Of a stretch of DNA of 24,536 nt, positions 1 through 7,700 are shown piece by piece. Position numbers and translations under genes: made by a program. The DNA lies in NCBI GenBank assembly GCA_018402075.1, contig JAGYJP010000016.1, positions 1 through 24,536 of the forward strand, given 5' to 3'. The stretch's first letter is position 1. Each line of letters starts with the position of its first letter. Origin of the DNA: Candidatus Nanopelagicales bacterium. GTDB taxonomy: Bacteria > Actinomycetota > Actinomycetes > S36-B12. A model generated the notes under the pieces. That model made no database searches. It was not told the origin of the DNA and saw only the letters and a list, made by a program, of their open reading frames with translations.

Positions 1-60
1 GACCTCACGCAAGATCTCGCTGGCATTCTGACGCAATTCACGCACCCCAATCGTTGACAT
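1..60 (-). CDS. Phd/YefM-type antitoxin, second copy, N-terminal 20 codons only (runs off the window)
   Basis: The minus strand from the ATG at 58-60 reads MSTIGVRELRQNASEILREV. This matches the first 20 residues of the complete antitoxin at 2674-2922 with one change (Val to Ile). The rest lies outside the window, so it cannot be seen whether this copy is complete or has a toxin partner. The upstream 18-bp palindrome found before the complete copy is present here too. This is a Phd/YefM-like (prevent-host-death) antitoxin by its N-terminal pattern; the family binds its own operator DNA and neutralises a cognate toxin. Confidence 0.7.
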   Translation of the reverse strand, partial: MSTIGVRELRQNASEILREV

Positions 61-68
61 AATCCGAG

Positions 69-86
69 AGTAGCACTTGTGCTACT
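69..86. promoter_or_regulatory. 18-bp palindromic operator before antitoxin copy 2
   Basis: Two perfect 8-base arms AGTAGCAC and GTGCTACT flank a TT centre, 8 bases upstream of the antitoxin ATG. The identical palindrome stands at 2931-2948 before the complete antitoxin gene, while bases around both copies have drifted. Autoregulation through such a palindrome is known for type II toxin-antitoxin operons; the assignment here is by position and conservation. Confidence 0.6.
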
Positions 87-192
87 CCGTTGCTATTGCC
101 CACTAATCGACTCGCACCACCCTAAATGCCACCAGCCCGTATTAGTAGCAGTAGAAGGGGCAGTGAGGACAACGCTTCTCGCCACGCCTGCC

Positions 193-318
193 TTGGTCGG
201 CAGGCTGGAGTGCCTGACTCAAGTTGAAAACAACATCCCGCAACGAAATCAACAGATCAACTAGAGCACCACGCAACTCAAATGCCGAAAGCAGGAAAGA
301 GTAGTACCACGCGATCCC
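193..318 (-). pseudogene. 3' remnant of a MESH1/RelA-type HD hydrolase gene (broken copy)
   Basis: Minus-strand translation gives about 40 residues starting IAWYY and running to LSQALQPAD, closely matching the C-terminus of the HD protein at 3055-3684. The catalytic HD part is absent: similarity stops near 316, and the upstream sequence to about 413 is unrelated. The normal stop codon (TGA at 3055-3057 in the intact copy) is changed to CAA at 193-195, so the frame reads on for about 17 unrelated residues. This is a decayed copy created by duplication followed by internal deletion. Confidence 0.75.
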
Positions 319-513
319 GGCACCCAGGGTGGAATCACCAACACGAAAACAAAGATGAACCTCGAGCCGCTCTTCTTCCAGAGCCACCGTCCCGAGGGCG
401 GTTGGCAAGTACCAAGCCGGAGGTGGTGACGACAGAAGCCGCCACCACCCGACCAACCACTCAATCCCTGATCAAGTGGAGCAGCCACCGGAGCAATTCA
501 CGCAAAGCAAAAC

Positions 514-544
514 TTGACGCAATCACTCCAGCCCGTGTTAAGAT
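514..544 (+). promoter_or_regulatory. Possible promoter within repeat copy 1
   Basis: TTGACG at 514-519 and TAAGAT at 539-544 are separated by 19 bases, which is slightly long. The TTGAC core is kept in all three repeat copies, but the -10-like part drifts (TAAGGC in copy 2, less in copy 3). With the hairpin at 574-595 it could produce a very short RNA. It leads into no protein gene, so the call is weak. Confidence 0.25.
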
Positions 545-573
545 TTGCCTGTAGAGAGCAAACCTTTTGAGGT

Positions 574-600
574 GGCCCAGCCAATTGGCTGGGCCTTCCT
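574..600 (+). terminator. Terminator-like perfect palindrome in repeat copy 1
   Basis: A perfect 22-base palindrome (574-595) is followed by a pyrimidine-rich TTCCTCTTT on the plus strand. The form suits a Rho-independent terminator, although the T run is interrupted. In copy 2 (1930-1951) one arm carries a single mismatch; in copy 3 the whole inner palindrome is missing. It may instead simply be the core of a palindromic mobile repeat. Confidence 0.4.
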
Positions 601-707
601 CTTTAGGTGAAGGTTTCATCCTTCCCATCACCCCCAATCCCCTCGGCAAACTTCCCGCACAACTCCACGGGACTCGAGGACCTAGGTCAGGGACCAAGGG
701 GCAACAG

Positions 708-1026
708 CCGGCCAACCTAAGAGGGACCGTTTGTCAAACCCCTATACGTATACAGACCCCTGTGTACATAAAGGTGTTCCCTAGGAACTCACACTGAGGG
801 GGAATCGTTCGACCACAGCCAAAACCAAAAACCTGTTCACGCACGGGTAAAAAGCGCTGGCCCGACCACAAAAGTGCCGTGCAGGTTCTCCACCACGCCA
901 GCCGTAACTCCATCGCAGATGCAGCCTGATCTTCCAATGTTCGGCCTGCAGGAACAGATCAGTTCTGCGTGCATAGAACCGTGCCAGCGCCAGTTCTGAT
1001 AAGAACCAGTAGATCAGCAATAGGCT
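708..1026. other. Intergenic stretch without a supported gene
   Basis: No open frame here has convincing coding character. The only recognisable part is 901-929, a match to 2229-2257. The latter is the end of a small zinc-ribbon-like reading frame (SRNS-ADAA-stop in both). This suggests the same ancestral segment, now heavily decayed on this side. Confidence 0.5.
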
Positions 1027-1692
1027 CTACGCGCTCTGGCTGCTGAGCAGTCGATCAATGACCCAATAGATCACTCCGATGATGATACCCAGTATTGCAA
1101 CACCACCAATATTGGTAAGGGCAGTCCCTAATCCGAGCTCCTGGGCATTTAAGAAGCCGTACGGGTATGCATCAATGATTGCACCACGAACCATGGCATA
1201 CACCGCCCACAGGATTGGAATGATCAAGGCCGCGAAGACTGTCCACAGGCGAAATAGTCCCCGCGGTCCGATAAGAAGCCACACCACCACGGTAAGAATC
1301 GGAATGATGTAGTGAAGGAGCGCATTACTCACAATCTGCAGACCTTGTGGATTGGCGTCTGCGGCGAGGAGCAGGTAGTAGATGAGGCCGGTCACCGAGA
1401 TCATGACCAAGGAGTCCATGCGAAGGGTCGCAAACACCGCTCCATGCCGATTCATATTGCGGGCCAGCATGGTGAGAACAATTGCGACAATGATGTTGCT
1501 GAGATAGGTGAAGTAGCTAAAGAAGTCAATCGTCCGACCGATAAGTCCGTCGATGCCGTCAGGATTATTTCCATAGGCAAAGGGCTCGACCACTGCCTCG
1601 GGGTAGACGTTAAACACGTTGAGCACGAAACCCAGCCCGATGGCAAACCATGAAATCGCGGCGGAGATTGCGAAGACGCGGGACTTTGTCAT
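1027..1692 (-). CDS. Pr6Pr family six-helix membrane protein
   Basis: A 221-residue, strongly hydrophobic protein with about six transmembrane helices. The pattern SYFTYLSN after the first loop, a central LLHYIIP and the late YPYGFLN match the bacterial Pr6Pr family (related to FAR-17a/AIG1-like proteins), whose biochemical role is not established. The start is the ATG at 1690-1692, with an AGGG about 9 bases upstream. The gene stands alone between two copies of the interspersed repeat, on the same strand as the toxin-antitoxin genes upstream. The family assignment is by remembered pattern; any function is unknown. Confidence 0.75.
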   Translation of the reverse strand: MTKSRVFAISAAISWFAIGLGFVLNVFNVYPEAVVEPFAYGNNPDGIDGLIGRTIDFFSYFTYLSNIIVAIVLTMLARNMNRHGAVFATLRMDSLVMISVTGLIYYLLLAADANPQGLQIVSNALLHYIIPILTVVVWLLIGPRGLFRLWTVFAALIIPILWAVYAMVRGAIIDAYPYGFLNAQELGLGTALTNIGGVAILGIIIGVIYWVIDRLLSSQSA

Positions 1693-1854
1693 TCCGAAAC
1701 CCTATATGTTGCAATGACATCCACACGCAAACTCGTGCTGATAATGCATCCCCAGGCGGGGGTTGAGAGCCAACGCGTGGGACGAACAAACTCAACCCAC
1801 AGTTGAACAAGCACGAATGCCGCTACTACTACTCACCTAAATGAGTCGGCCGGT

Positions 1855-2032
1855 CACGCAATGCAAAACTTGACGCGATCACTCCAGCCCGTGTTAAGGC
1901 TTGCTTCTGGGTTGCAAACCTTTTGAGGTGGCCCAGCCATTTGGCTGAGCCTTCCTCTTTAGGTGAAGGTTTCATCCTTCCCGCACAACTCCACGGGAAT
2001 CGAGGACCTAGGTCAGGGACCAGGGGCAACAG
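1855..2032. repeat. Interspersed repeat copy 2 with nested palindromes
   Basis: The same unit as 499-707, lacking about 28 bases. TTGACG is at 1870-1875, the outer arms AAACCTT and AAGGTTT are at 1916-1922 and 1966-1972, and the inner palindrome at 1930-1951 has one mismatched pair. The right part holds the 10-base palindrome GACCTAGGTC shared with copy 1. It lies between the end of vapC and the start of the Pr6Pr gene. Confidence 0.7.
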
Positions 2033-2068
2033 CGCACCAACAAGCGAACTCAACAACACCCACGCTAA

Positions 2069-2257
2069 AGGCGCGAGAGAGACAAAAACACGGGCAAAAT
2101 CAAACTGTGGACAAGTTGGACAGGCTCACAGATTTCCCGCACCCACGCCGCCGAATTCGGCACGCACTCTCACCGCAGTGAAATCCGCACCTACCCATGC
2201 GATGCCTGCGGCGGTTGGCATACCACCAGTCGTAACTCCATGGCAGATGCAGCCTAA
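2069..2257 (+). pseudogene. Remnant of a small CxxCGGWH zinc-ribbon protein
   Basis: The plus frame is open from 2069 to the TAA at 2255-2257 but has no ATG, GTG or TTG start. Its end reads YPCDACGGWHTTSRNS followed by MADAA and stop. The CxxCGGWHxTS ending resembles the single zinc-knuckle of short actinobacterial proteins. The 3' end recurs, more decayed, at 901-929. It is likely the surviving tail of a small gene whose front was lost or frameshifted; chance is possible. Confidence 0.35.
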
Positions 2258-2290
2258 AAGTTCACCGGTCAAGAACTGAAAAAAAGATAA

Positions 2291-2674
2291 TCACGTAATT
2301 TCAACAATCTCTAAAATGTGATCAAGATGTTTAACGTCTTTTATATTCGCGGTCACCAATCGCGCCTTGTGCGCATGCGCCGTCGCAGCAATCATCAGAT
2401 CGAGGTTTCGGGCTCTGGACTTCCTGTTTGACCGATAAGTGATCGCTGCGATTTCGGCGTAACTCGCAGCAACCGAGGTATCCACCGGGAGCGGTTCAAA
2501 TACTCGAGTGATGGCACTAAAACGGGCTAGTCGCTGGGCGCGTTGGGATTCACTGGGAGCAATGAGCACACCGAATTGGAGTTCGGCAATCGACACCACA
2601 CTGATGGTGAATTCACCGTCATAACTACCCAGCCCCGATCCAATGAGCACGCTCGTGTCCAATACCGAACGCAT
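2291..2674 (-). CDS. vapC: VapC-type PIN-domain toxin ribonuclease
   Basis: A PIN-domain protein of 127 residues if started at the ATG 2672-2674. That start overlaps the antitoxin stop by one base (TGATG), so translation is probably coupled; a start four codons earlier is possible. The acidic residues expected for the metal site are visible: Asp6 in VLDTSV, Glu31 in IAELQFG, Asp92 in RNLDLMIAA and Asp113 near the end. VapC toxins are Mg-dependent RNases, commonly cutting tRNA or rRNA, and are held inactive by the partner antitoxin. No lesions are seen, so the toxin looks functional. Confidence 0.88.
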   Translation of the reverse strand: MRSVLDTSVLIGSGLGSYDGEFTISVVSIAELQFGVLIAPSESQRAQRLARFSAITRVFEPLPVDTSVAASYAEIAAITYRSNRKSRARNLDLMIAATAHAHKARLVTANIKDVKHLDHILEIVEIT

Positions 2675-2922
2675 CAACGATTCCAAGGATCAGAAATTTC
2701 CTCAACACCAAATGCACGACGCTCTGCGTCCCAATCTAAATCAGTTGGGCGCTCAAAAATCAACTTAATGCGTTCGCCGGAAACCCACTGATCCCCAAGG
2801 AGCGGAACAATCTTTGCAACCGGTCGCCCTGCCGCCGTGACGGTCACCGTGTCACCGGCCTCCACCTCACGCAAGACCTCGCTGGCATTCTGACGCAATT
2901 CACGTACCCCAATCGTTGACAT
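2674..2922 (-). CDS. vapB: Phd/YefM-type antitoxin of the VapC toxin
   Basis: An 82-residue protein starting MSTIGVRELRQNASEVLREV. The VRELRQN and the later AGRPVAKIVPL form the DNA-binding Phd/YefM fold, and the more acidic C-terminal half would wrap the toxin. It precedes and overlaps vapC by one base. A perfect 18-bp palindrome lies just upstream, the expected autorepression site. A second, partial copy lies at the left end of the window. Prevent-host-death-family antitoxins paired with PIN toxins are a common type II module. Confidence 0.88.
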   Translation of the reverse strand: MSTIGVRELRQNASEVLREVEAGDTVTVTAAGRPVAKIVPLLGDQWVSGERIKLIFERPTDLDWDAERRAFGVEEISDPWNR

Positions 2923-2930
2923 AATCCCAG

Positions 2931-2948
2931 AGTAGCACTTGTGCTACT
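2931..2948. promoter_or_regulatory. 18-bp palindromic operator of the antitoxin-toxin operon
   Basis: Arms AGTAGCAC and GTGCTACT around TT, ending 8 bases before the antitoxin ATG on the minus strand. It is identical to 69-86 despite drift nearby. Its position near the transcription start region suits autorepression by the antitoxin or the antitoxin-toxin complex. Confidence 0.65.
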
Positions 2949-3054
2949 CCATTGCTATTGCACACTAATCGACTAGCACCACCCTAAGTGCAACCAGCCG
3001 GTATTAATAGGAGTAGAAGGGGCAGTGTGGACAACGCCTCTCGCCACGCCTGCC

Positions 3055-3684
3055 TCAGTCAACAGGCTGGAGTGCCTGACTCAAGTTGAAAACAACTTCC
3101 CGCAATGGAATCAACAGGTCAGATGATGCCCCGCGTAACTCAAACGCAGAAAGCAGCGAGGTGTAATACCACGCAATATCACTGCGAGGGCCATTGAATT
3201 TCTCCATGTATTCCACGCCGTGGCGTTGGACATCTGTCCAAATTGAGCGAGCATTGTGTAACTTGTCCGCGCAGGACACCAGAATCACATCCAATGAAAC
3301 ATCCTGCAAATGCCGAATGTAATTCTCCTTCCTTTCCCGCCACGGAGCCTTCTCAGCTGGATCGGAAACAACCGAATCACTACACGCGAGAACTATTCGT
3401 GCCACCCGCGAACCAAACATTTCTTCGATCTCCACCAACCGAGGCGCTCCCCCACAATCCTCAACGGCATCATGTAACAGCGCCGCGATCGCCTGGTCTT
3501 CATCTCCCAGAGCTTCGATCACAAGGGCGGACACCCCCAAAAGGTGACTGACATACGGAACCGCGGTCCCTGCTTGCGCTTGCCCCGCGTGCAACCCGGA
3601 AGCGTAAGCCAACGCAGCAAAATACCGAGGGCTCAACCGAATATTCGGCTCGACTTCCAATTCACTGTCCTGCTCTTGAATCAT
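3055..3684 (-). CDS. Single-domain HD hydrolase, MESH1/SpoT-like (probable alarmone hydrolase)
   Basis: A 209-residue protein with the MESH1/SpoT hydrolase layout: PYVSHLLGV with metal ligand His47, LLHDAVED with His71-Asp72 and the catalytic pair Glu75-Asp76, and SCADKLHNARSI with Asp140. There is no synthetase, TGS or ACT domain, so it would be a small alarmone hydrolase that removes pyrophosphate from (p)ppGpp; other nucleotide substrates are possible. The ATG at 3682-3684 has GGGAAGAAG upstream. It lies 132 bp upstream of the antitoxin gene on the same strand. A broken copy is at 193-318. The broken copy also keeps the antitoxin next to the HD tail, so the two were duplicated as a block. 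Confidence 0.8.
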   Translation of the reverse strand: MIQEQDSELEVEPNIRLSPRYFAALAYASGLHAGQAQAGTAVPYVSHLLGVSALVIEALGDEDQAIAALLHDAVEDCGGAPRLVEIEEMFGSRVARIVLACSDSVVSDPAEKAPWRERKENYIRHLQDVSLDVILVSCADKLHNARSIWTDVQRHGVEYMEKFNGPRSDIAWYYTSLLSAFELRGASSDLLIPLREVVFNLSQALQPVD

Positions 3685-3791
3685 GATTCTTCTTCCCGAT
3701 CGATTGATTCAATATTACCCACAACCACCCCACATCAATTCTGGTTCATCAAGCCAGAGGTGGTGACGACATATGCCGCCACCGGATCAAT

Positions 3792-3885
3792 TTACGCAAC
3801 TCAAGACTTGACTCAATTATTCCAGTCCGTGTTGAGGTTTAGGTGTTGGTAGCAAACCTTTTGAGGAAGGTTTGATCCTTGCCAC
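3792..3885. repeat. Interspersed repeat copy 3, lacking the inner palindrome
   Basis: This matches the left part of copies 1 and 2: TTGACT near 3808 and AGCAAACCTT at 3851-3860. The outer arms CAAACCTT (3853-3860) and AAGGTTTG (3867-3874) are separated by only TTGAGG. The inner palindrome and its flanks, about 38 bases in the other copies, are cleanly missing. It lies between the end of the five-gene operon and the HD gene. As a hairpin it could act as a weak terminator for the operon, but no T run follows. Confidence 0.6.
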
Positions 3886-3897
3886 GCACATATCTAT

Positions 3898-3915
3898 TGC
3901 CGTCTCAGAACGGCA
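3898..3915 (-). terminator. Small hairpin across the operon's last stop codon
   Basis: TGCCGT and ACGGCA (6-base arms) with a 6-base loop overlap the stop of the peptidase gene, 24 bases before the larger hairpin of repeat copy 3. There is no T tract, so only a weak call as a 3' end or transcript-stability structure. Confidence 0.25.
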
Positions 3916-4729
3916 TTTCGTGGTGAAAAGGAGAGTCATCGTCAACCTCGCCATTGAAGCTCAGCGGATAGCGTTCACAAAACAATTCAAAGCCATCGCC
4001 ATATTCATCATTGCGGTCTGCCAGATAGGTGATTTGGCGATTTGCGTATTCAAAGTCCTTCGTGAATAGCAAGTATTGGATCATGGCCCATGAAGCCATT
4101 CCTTCGTACACGGCTAACCGATTTCTAGCCCCGTACGCCTTCTCAATCTTTTTTGAATCCCAATTTTTGTACTGCCAAATGTGCGTAAGTTCATGTGCCA
4201 TGGTGAGAACTGCGGGCATCCGGGGTGATCCATTCTCAATATAGAGCTCGGATCCCTCCTTGTTTTTGAGAGCGAATCCCAACACCCGTGGATCAAATCT
4301 TGAGGTCTTAACGAATACCTCTCCTGTCTTTTTGCTGATTTCGCGTGCGTTAACCATCTTGACTACCCTCGGCGCTGGAATGGTAATGGCGAAAGCCATT
4401 TCCATATTTCTCAATACTTGTTGATACTCGTCCACGAATTGCTCGTGGGTCTGTAGAACACTGCGGGAACAACGACTGCACCTGTCACGGCCGTCTTTAA
4501 GTTCCTCGTATTCACCTCCCATGATTTGTCCGAAGCAAAAATCACAAAACCGAGTCCCAACCGAGTCGAATGCAAACTTATCCTTGGAAAAGTTTTGTAT
4601 CGCTCTACGAGCTTGGAACAGATCGCCACCCCCAAAACCCAGGGACTTGAGATACTCCAGTATCTCTGGTTGATTCAGGTGACTAGCTTGCTGCGAGCCG
4701 CCGAAATCGAGGTATTTACTTCTGCTCAT
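3905..4729 (-). CDS. HELTH zinc metallopeptidase with four-cysteine ribbon (DA1-like)
   Basis: 274 residues from the ATG at 4727-4729, chosen because GAGGAAAA lies about 9 bases upstream; a start 10 codons earlier exists. A small treble-clef or LIM-like ribbon is formed by Cys62, Cys65, Cys84 and Cys87. The peptidase centre is AHELTH (His179, Glu180, His183), followed 26 residues later by YEGMASW, whose Glu209 suits the third zinc ligand of gluzincins. A cysteine ribbon followed by HExxH and EGM recalls DA1-type peptidases; this is my inference. There is no signal peptide or membrane helix, so it is cytoplasmic. It is the last gene of the operon and overlaps the preceding one by 14 bp, implying coupled translation and a shared task. 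Confidence 0.72.
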   Translation of the reverse strand: MSRSKYLDFGGSQQASHLNQPEILEYLKSLGFGGGDLFQARRAIQNFSKDKFAFDSVGTRFCDFCFGQIMGGEYEELKDGRDRCSRCSRSVLQTHEQFVDEYQQVLRNMEMAFAITIPAPRVVKMVNAREISKKTGEVFVKTSRFDPRVLGFALKNKEGSELYIENGSPRMPAVLTMAHELTHIWQYKNWDSKKIEKAYGARNRLAVYEGMASWAMIQYLLFTKDFEYANRQITYLADRNDEYGDGFELFCERYPLSFNGEVDDDSPFHHEMPF

Positions 4730-7700
4730 CGACTTTTTCCTCGCCTTCTGGGTCCGCAATCACGTTCTCCGTCTCGGATGGAGGAGTTTCGGGCTCAACT
4801 CTTATATCTTCATCCACTTCCCAGTCAATTTGGATCTCATCAGCCGCGATCACATCCAAGTCCTCTACTTGCTCAACAGCCAAAGTCTCTTGACCCACCT
4901 CATTCTGAGCGACTGCCGGCGTAGTTGCACTCGGCAACGATTGTTTCTCTTCTTGAATCCGTTTTCTCTGTCTTCTTTCCCGGAAGGTGACCTTGTCCCA
5001 CAGTCGTTTAAACCAACCACGTGAATCCCTCGCCTTCCTTTCAGGGAAAACAGGGACAAATTCGACAACAGGTTCTACGACCTTCTCAGGCTCGATAGAA
5101 AGATTCCACTCCAAATAATCCGTAATTATGTTCATAAATCTTTCCCAGTACCGTTCAACTGACACGATTAAACCGAGGTCGACCATGCTGTCCTCAACAA
5201 TGAATATTGAACCTTCTGCATCGGAGGCCACGTGAATATCGTCGATTGCGAATTCATCCAGCAGGTCGCCGAAGTTCCGATTTGGATCCATAGTCAGGGC
5301 ACTCACATATCGGTGAGTATGCGGAAATACAGTCACAAAGAGTTCGTTGAACATGAGCGCAATTGACTTCCGGATGTTTTCGGGTACATCTGGCAGTTTG
5401 ATCTCAAGAATGGCCTTGTTCACGTATTCACGTGACGGAAGGTCACTGATGGTTACTTTTCGACCCTGCCCAATATCGGACCTGCTTGGCGACTCCAAAT
5501 AACCAAGAGATTCCACGCGGATAAGAGCAGATGAGCGAATCAACTGAATGGGACCAAGACTAATGATTGATCCCACACCGTCTTGAATTCTGACATCACT
5601 TAGTTGAAAACGTCTCAGTTGGCGGTAAGCGCGGCGGTCACTGATGTGTTCAGCGGCCCGGCGCAAAATCACCCCATTTCGCAGGGCCGATGTGCTTATT
5701 CCCTGAACTTCATAGTACTTTCCGCCATGCGTCAAAAATTGACCTGGCAATATTGACTGATAAACATGTCCGAATAGCAGCGAACCTATCCTGTTCACGT
5801 CTTCTACTTCGTCTTCAACGAAAAAGTATGCAGCTTTCAAACTATCAATGACTTGATCCAACTCGGATCCGCTCTCGATCGAATGGAATTCCTGAAGTTT
5901 GCTTTCCGAATCCTCAAAGTCAAAATCATCTAAAACATAACTCCGTATGGGCACATCGGTTACGCCGGTGTGTTCTTGGATTGCGGCCCGAAGTTCTACA
6001 ATTACTGGAGATTCCCAGTCCGCATTAGCTTGTAAAGCCGGATCAATCTTGATAATCGGGCGACCAATCACTTCAAATTCGTGTTCGAGTTCAACGGATG
6101 ACATTTCATAAGTCACTAATGCCATAATCATGCGCAACACCGCGTTGCGTTCTGTTCTCGCAAAGTCAGATGCGATCGAGGGTACTGCCTTCGGATCCAC
6201 CGCGAAAAGTTCCCGATTAGAGATCATGTAATCACGCAGCAGATAATCCTCGCTAATCAAATTTATGAAACCATTATCCTTCGCGCGCGTTGCAAATATG
6301 CGAATGCTCTCAAAAGCATTAGACGTCTCATCTTCAACTACTAAAAAGTAGTTGTTATCTTGTTTCAACTTCCAAGGATTGTGGGTAGGAATGAGCGACG
6401 CATTCAATGCATCCTGTGACAATTCGATATTGGCAAAAAAATTGATCTGCGAGTAGTACTGCCCAGCGATCATGACCATGTCATCTACTGGAAACTTGTC
6501 TGTTCCGACCCAGTGAACTTTACTTACTTGGTACTTCATAGCTACAGCAGCTATCTCTGTTCCCACACCCAAATACCTACTGATGGATGGCATTATGTCT
6601 GCCTGCATATGTGGACCCTCTGCGCGCCAGATCACTTCTGAACTCGCACCTTCCGGCAATGCAGACGCGACAACTTCACTCAGACTCAATTTGAGTAAGT
6701 GAGAGAGCGCATCAACAAGGCCGTCATGATTAGAATCAAACGCCGCATAGGTGGGTACGTTTCCCTTCGCGCATCTACTGAGTAGCAATCCCAGCCCAAG
6801 TTGACCAGTAGCCATCATTCGAGATGGCTCAGCAAGAATCACGTACTCTACATTTTGAAAAAACTCATCATTATTTGACAGCAGTTCCAGATTGTGTACA
6901 TCACCAAATCTCAATACTCCCACATCCAGTGAGTCACGACCCATTGCTGTCAAAATCTGGACATTCCACAAATCAGGTATTCCGGTGACTGATTCCAGAC
7001 CCGATACCATCCAACTAGACAGGTCTTCTGCGGAATCGTCTCTGCCTGCAATGATCAGGCATTTGCGGTACTTCAACAAGTTGTAATACATGGGCAGAGC
7101 CAAATAGGGAGTTAGATCAACATAAAACGGGTTGTTGATGAGGACACTCGACCCCTTGAGGAGGTCAACCGTAGCTTCGACCAAATTGACGTTTACCGGT
7201 TCCCGATTCTCCTTGAGCCTTTTGAAGTAGTTTCCAGCCAAATGTTCTTCATCGTTCTGTGAAAGGGAAAGCTGACCCAATCTGTGTCCCGAATCCAATG
7301 CTGCCGCTGAACTCAAGTGAATTCCGTCAGTCAGTACGCGACTCGGGAAGACATCCGCAAGGATCTTGCGAAGAGGACCGTAGTTGCCCTTTCGATTTGC
7401 TGAGTCTTTCTCGCCGAGAATTTGCTGTTCATGCTCCTTGCGCGTAAGACCGTCAAGGGCGAAATACAACTCACCAACAACAAGAACGGCTAAAGCGGGG
7501 AATGCAATACTTTGAAAACCAGGCCAATTCGGATATTGACGAACCAAAGCCAATATCAATACAACCATCACAATGGATGTCCAATACAACACCCTCAAGA
7601 GAGTTCGTACGTTACTCATACGCTTTTCAACAAACCACAGGTTGCTCTCTGGGTCATACTCGTAAACACGCTCGAGTGCCGTTTGAAGGAAGTCTCGTCC

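Larger units (their letters stand above)
1..316. repeat. Direct duplication, block 1 (partner 2863-3178)
   Basis: Bases 1-316 align without large gaps to 2863-3178 at a fixed offset of 2862, covering the antitoxin start, its palindrome, the spacer and the HD 3' end. Substitutions are scattered, so the duplication is not recent. The match breaks near 316 and resumes at about 414, which aligns to 3751 onward. The sequence between (the HD gene body in the intact copy) has been lost and replaced. Confidence 0.8.
499..707. repeat. Interspersed repeat copy 1 with nested palindromes
   Basis: This closely matches 1855-2032, with about 28 extra bases near 624-651. Its left half also matches 3792-3885. 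It contains a promoter-like hexamer TTGACG at 514-519, an outer inverted repeat AAACCTT (560-566) with AAGGTTT (610-616), and a perfect 22-base inner palindrome at 574-595 with arms GGCCCAGCC and GGCTGGGCC. A short TTCCTCTTT follows the inner hairpin. It lies between the 3' end of the Pr6Pr gene and the broken HD gene. No transposase is associated with it. Confidence 0.7.

Noticed and set aside
142..456. 104-codon minus frame as an intact gene.
   Set aside because: Only the last half matches the HD protein tail; the front is unrelated sequence after a deletion breakpoint.
499..3885. Integron-type cassette array (repeats between single genes plus a toxin-antitoxin pair).
   Set aside because: I could not find the RYYYAAC and GTTRRRY core sites expected of attC, and no integrase is in the window. 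The repeat may have another recombination role.
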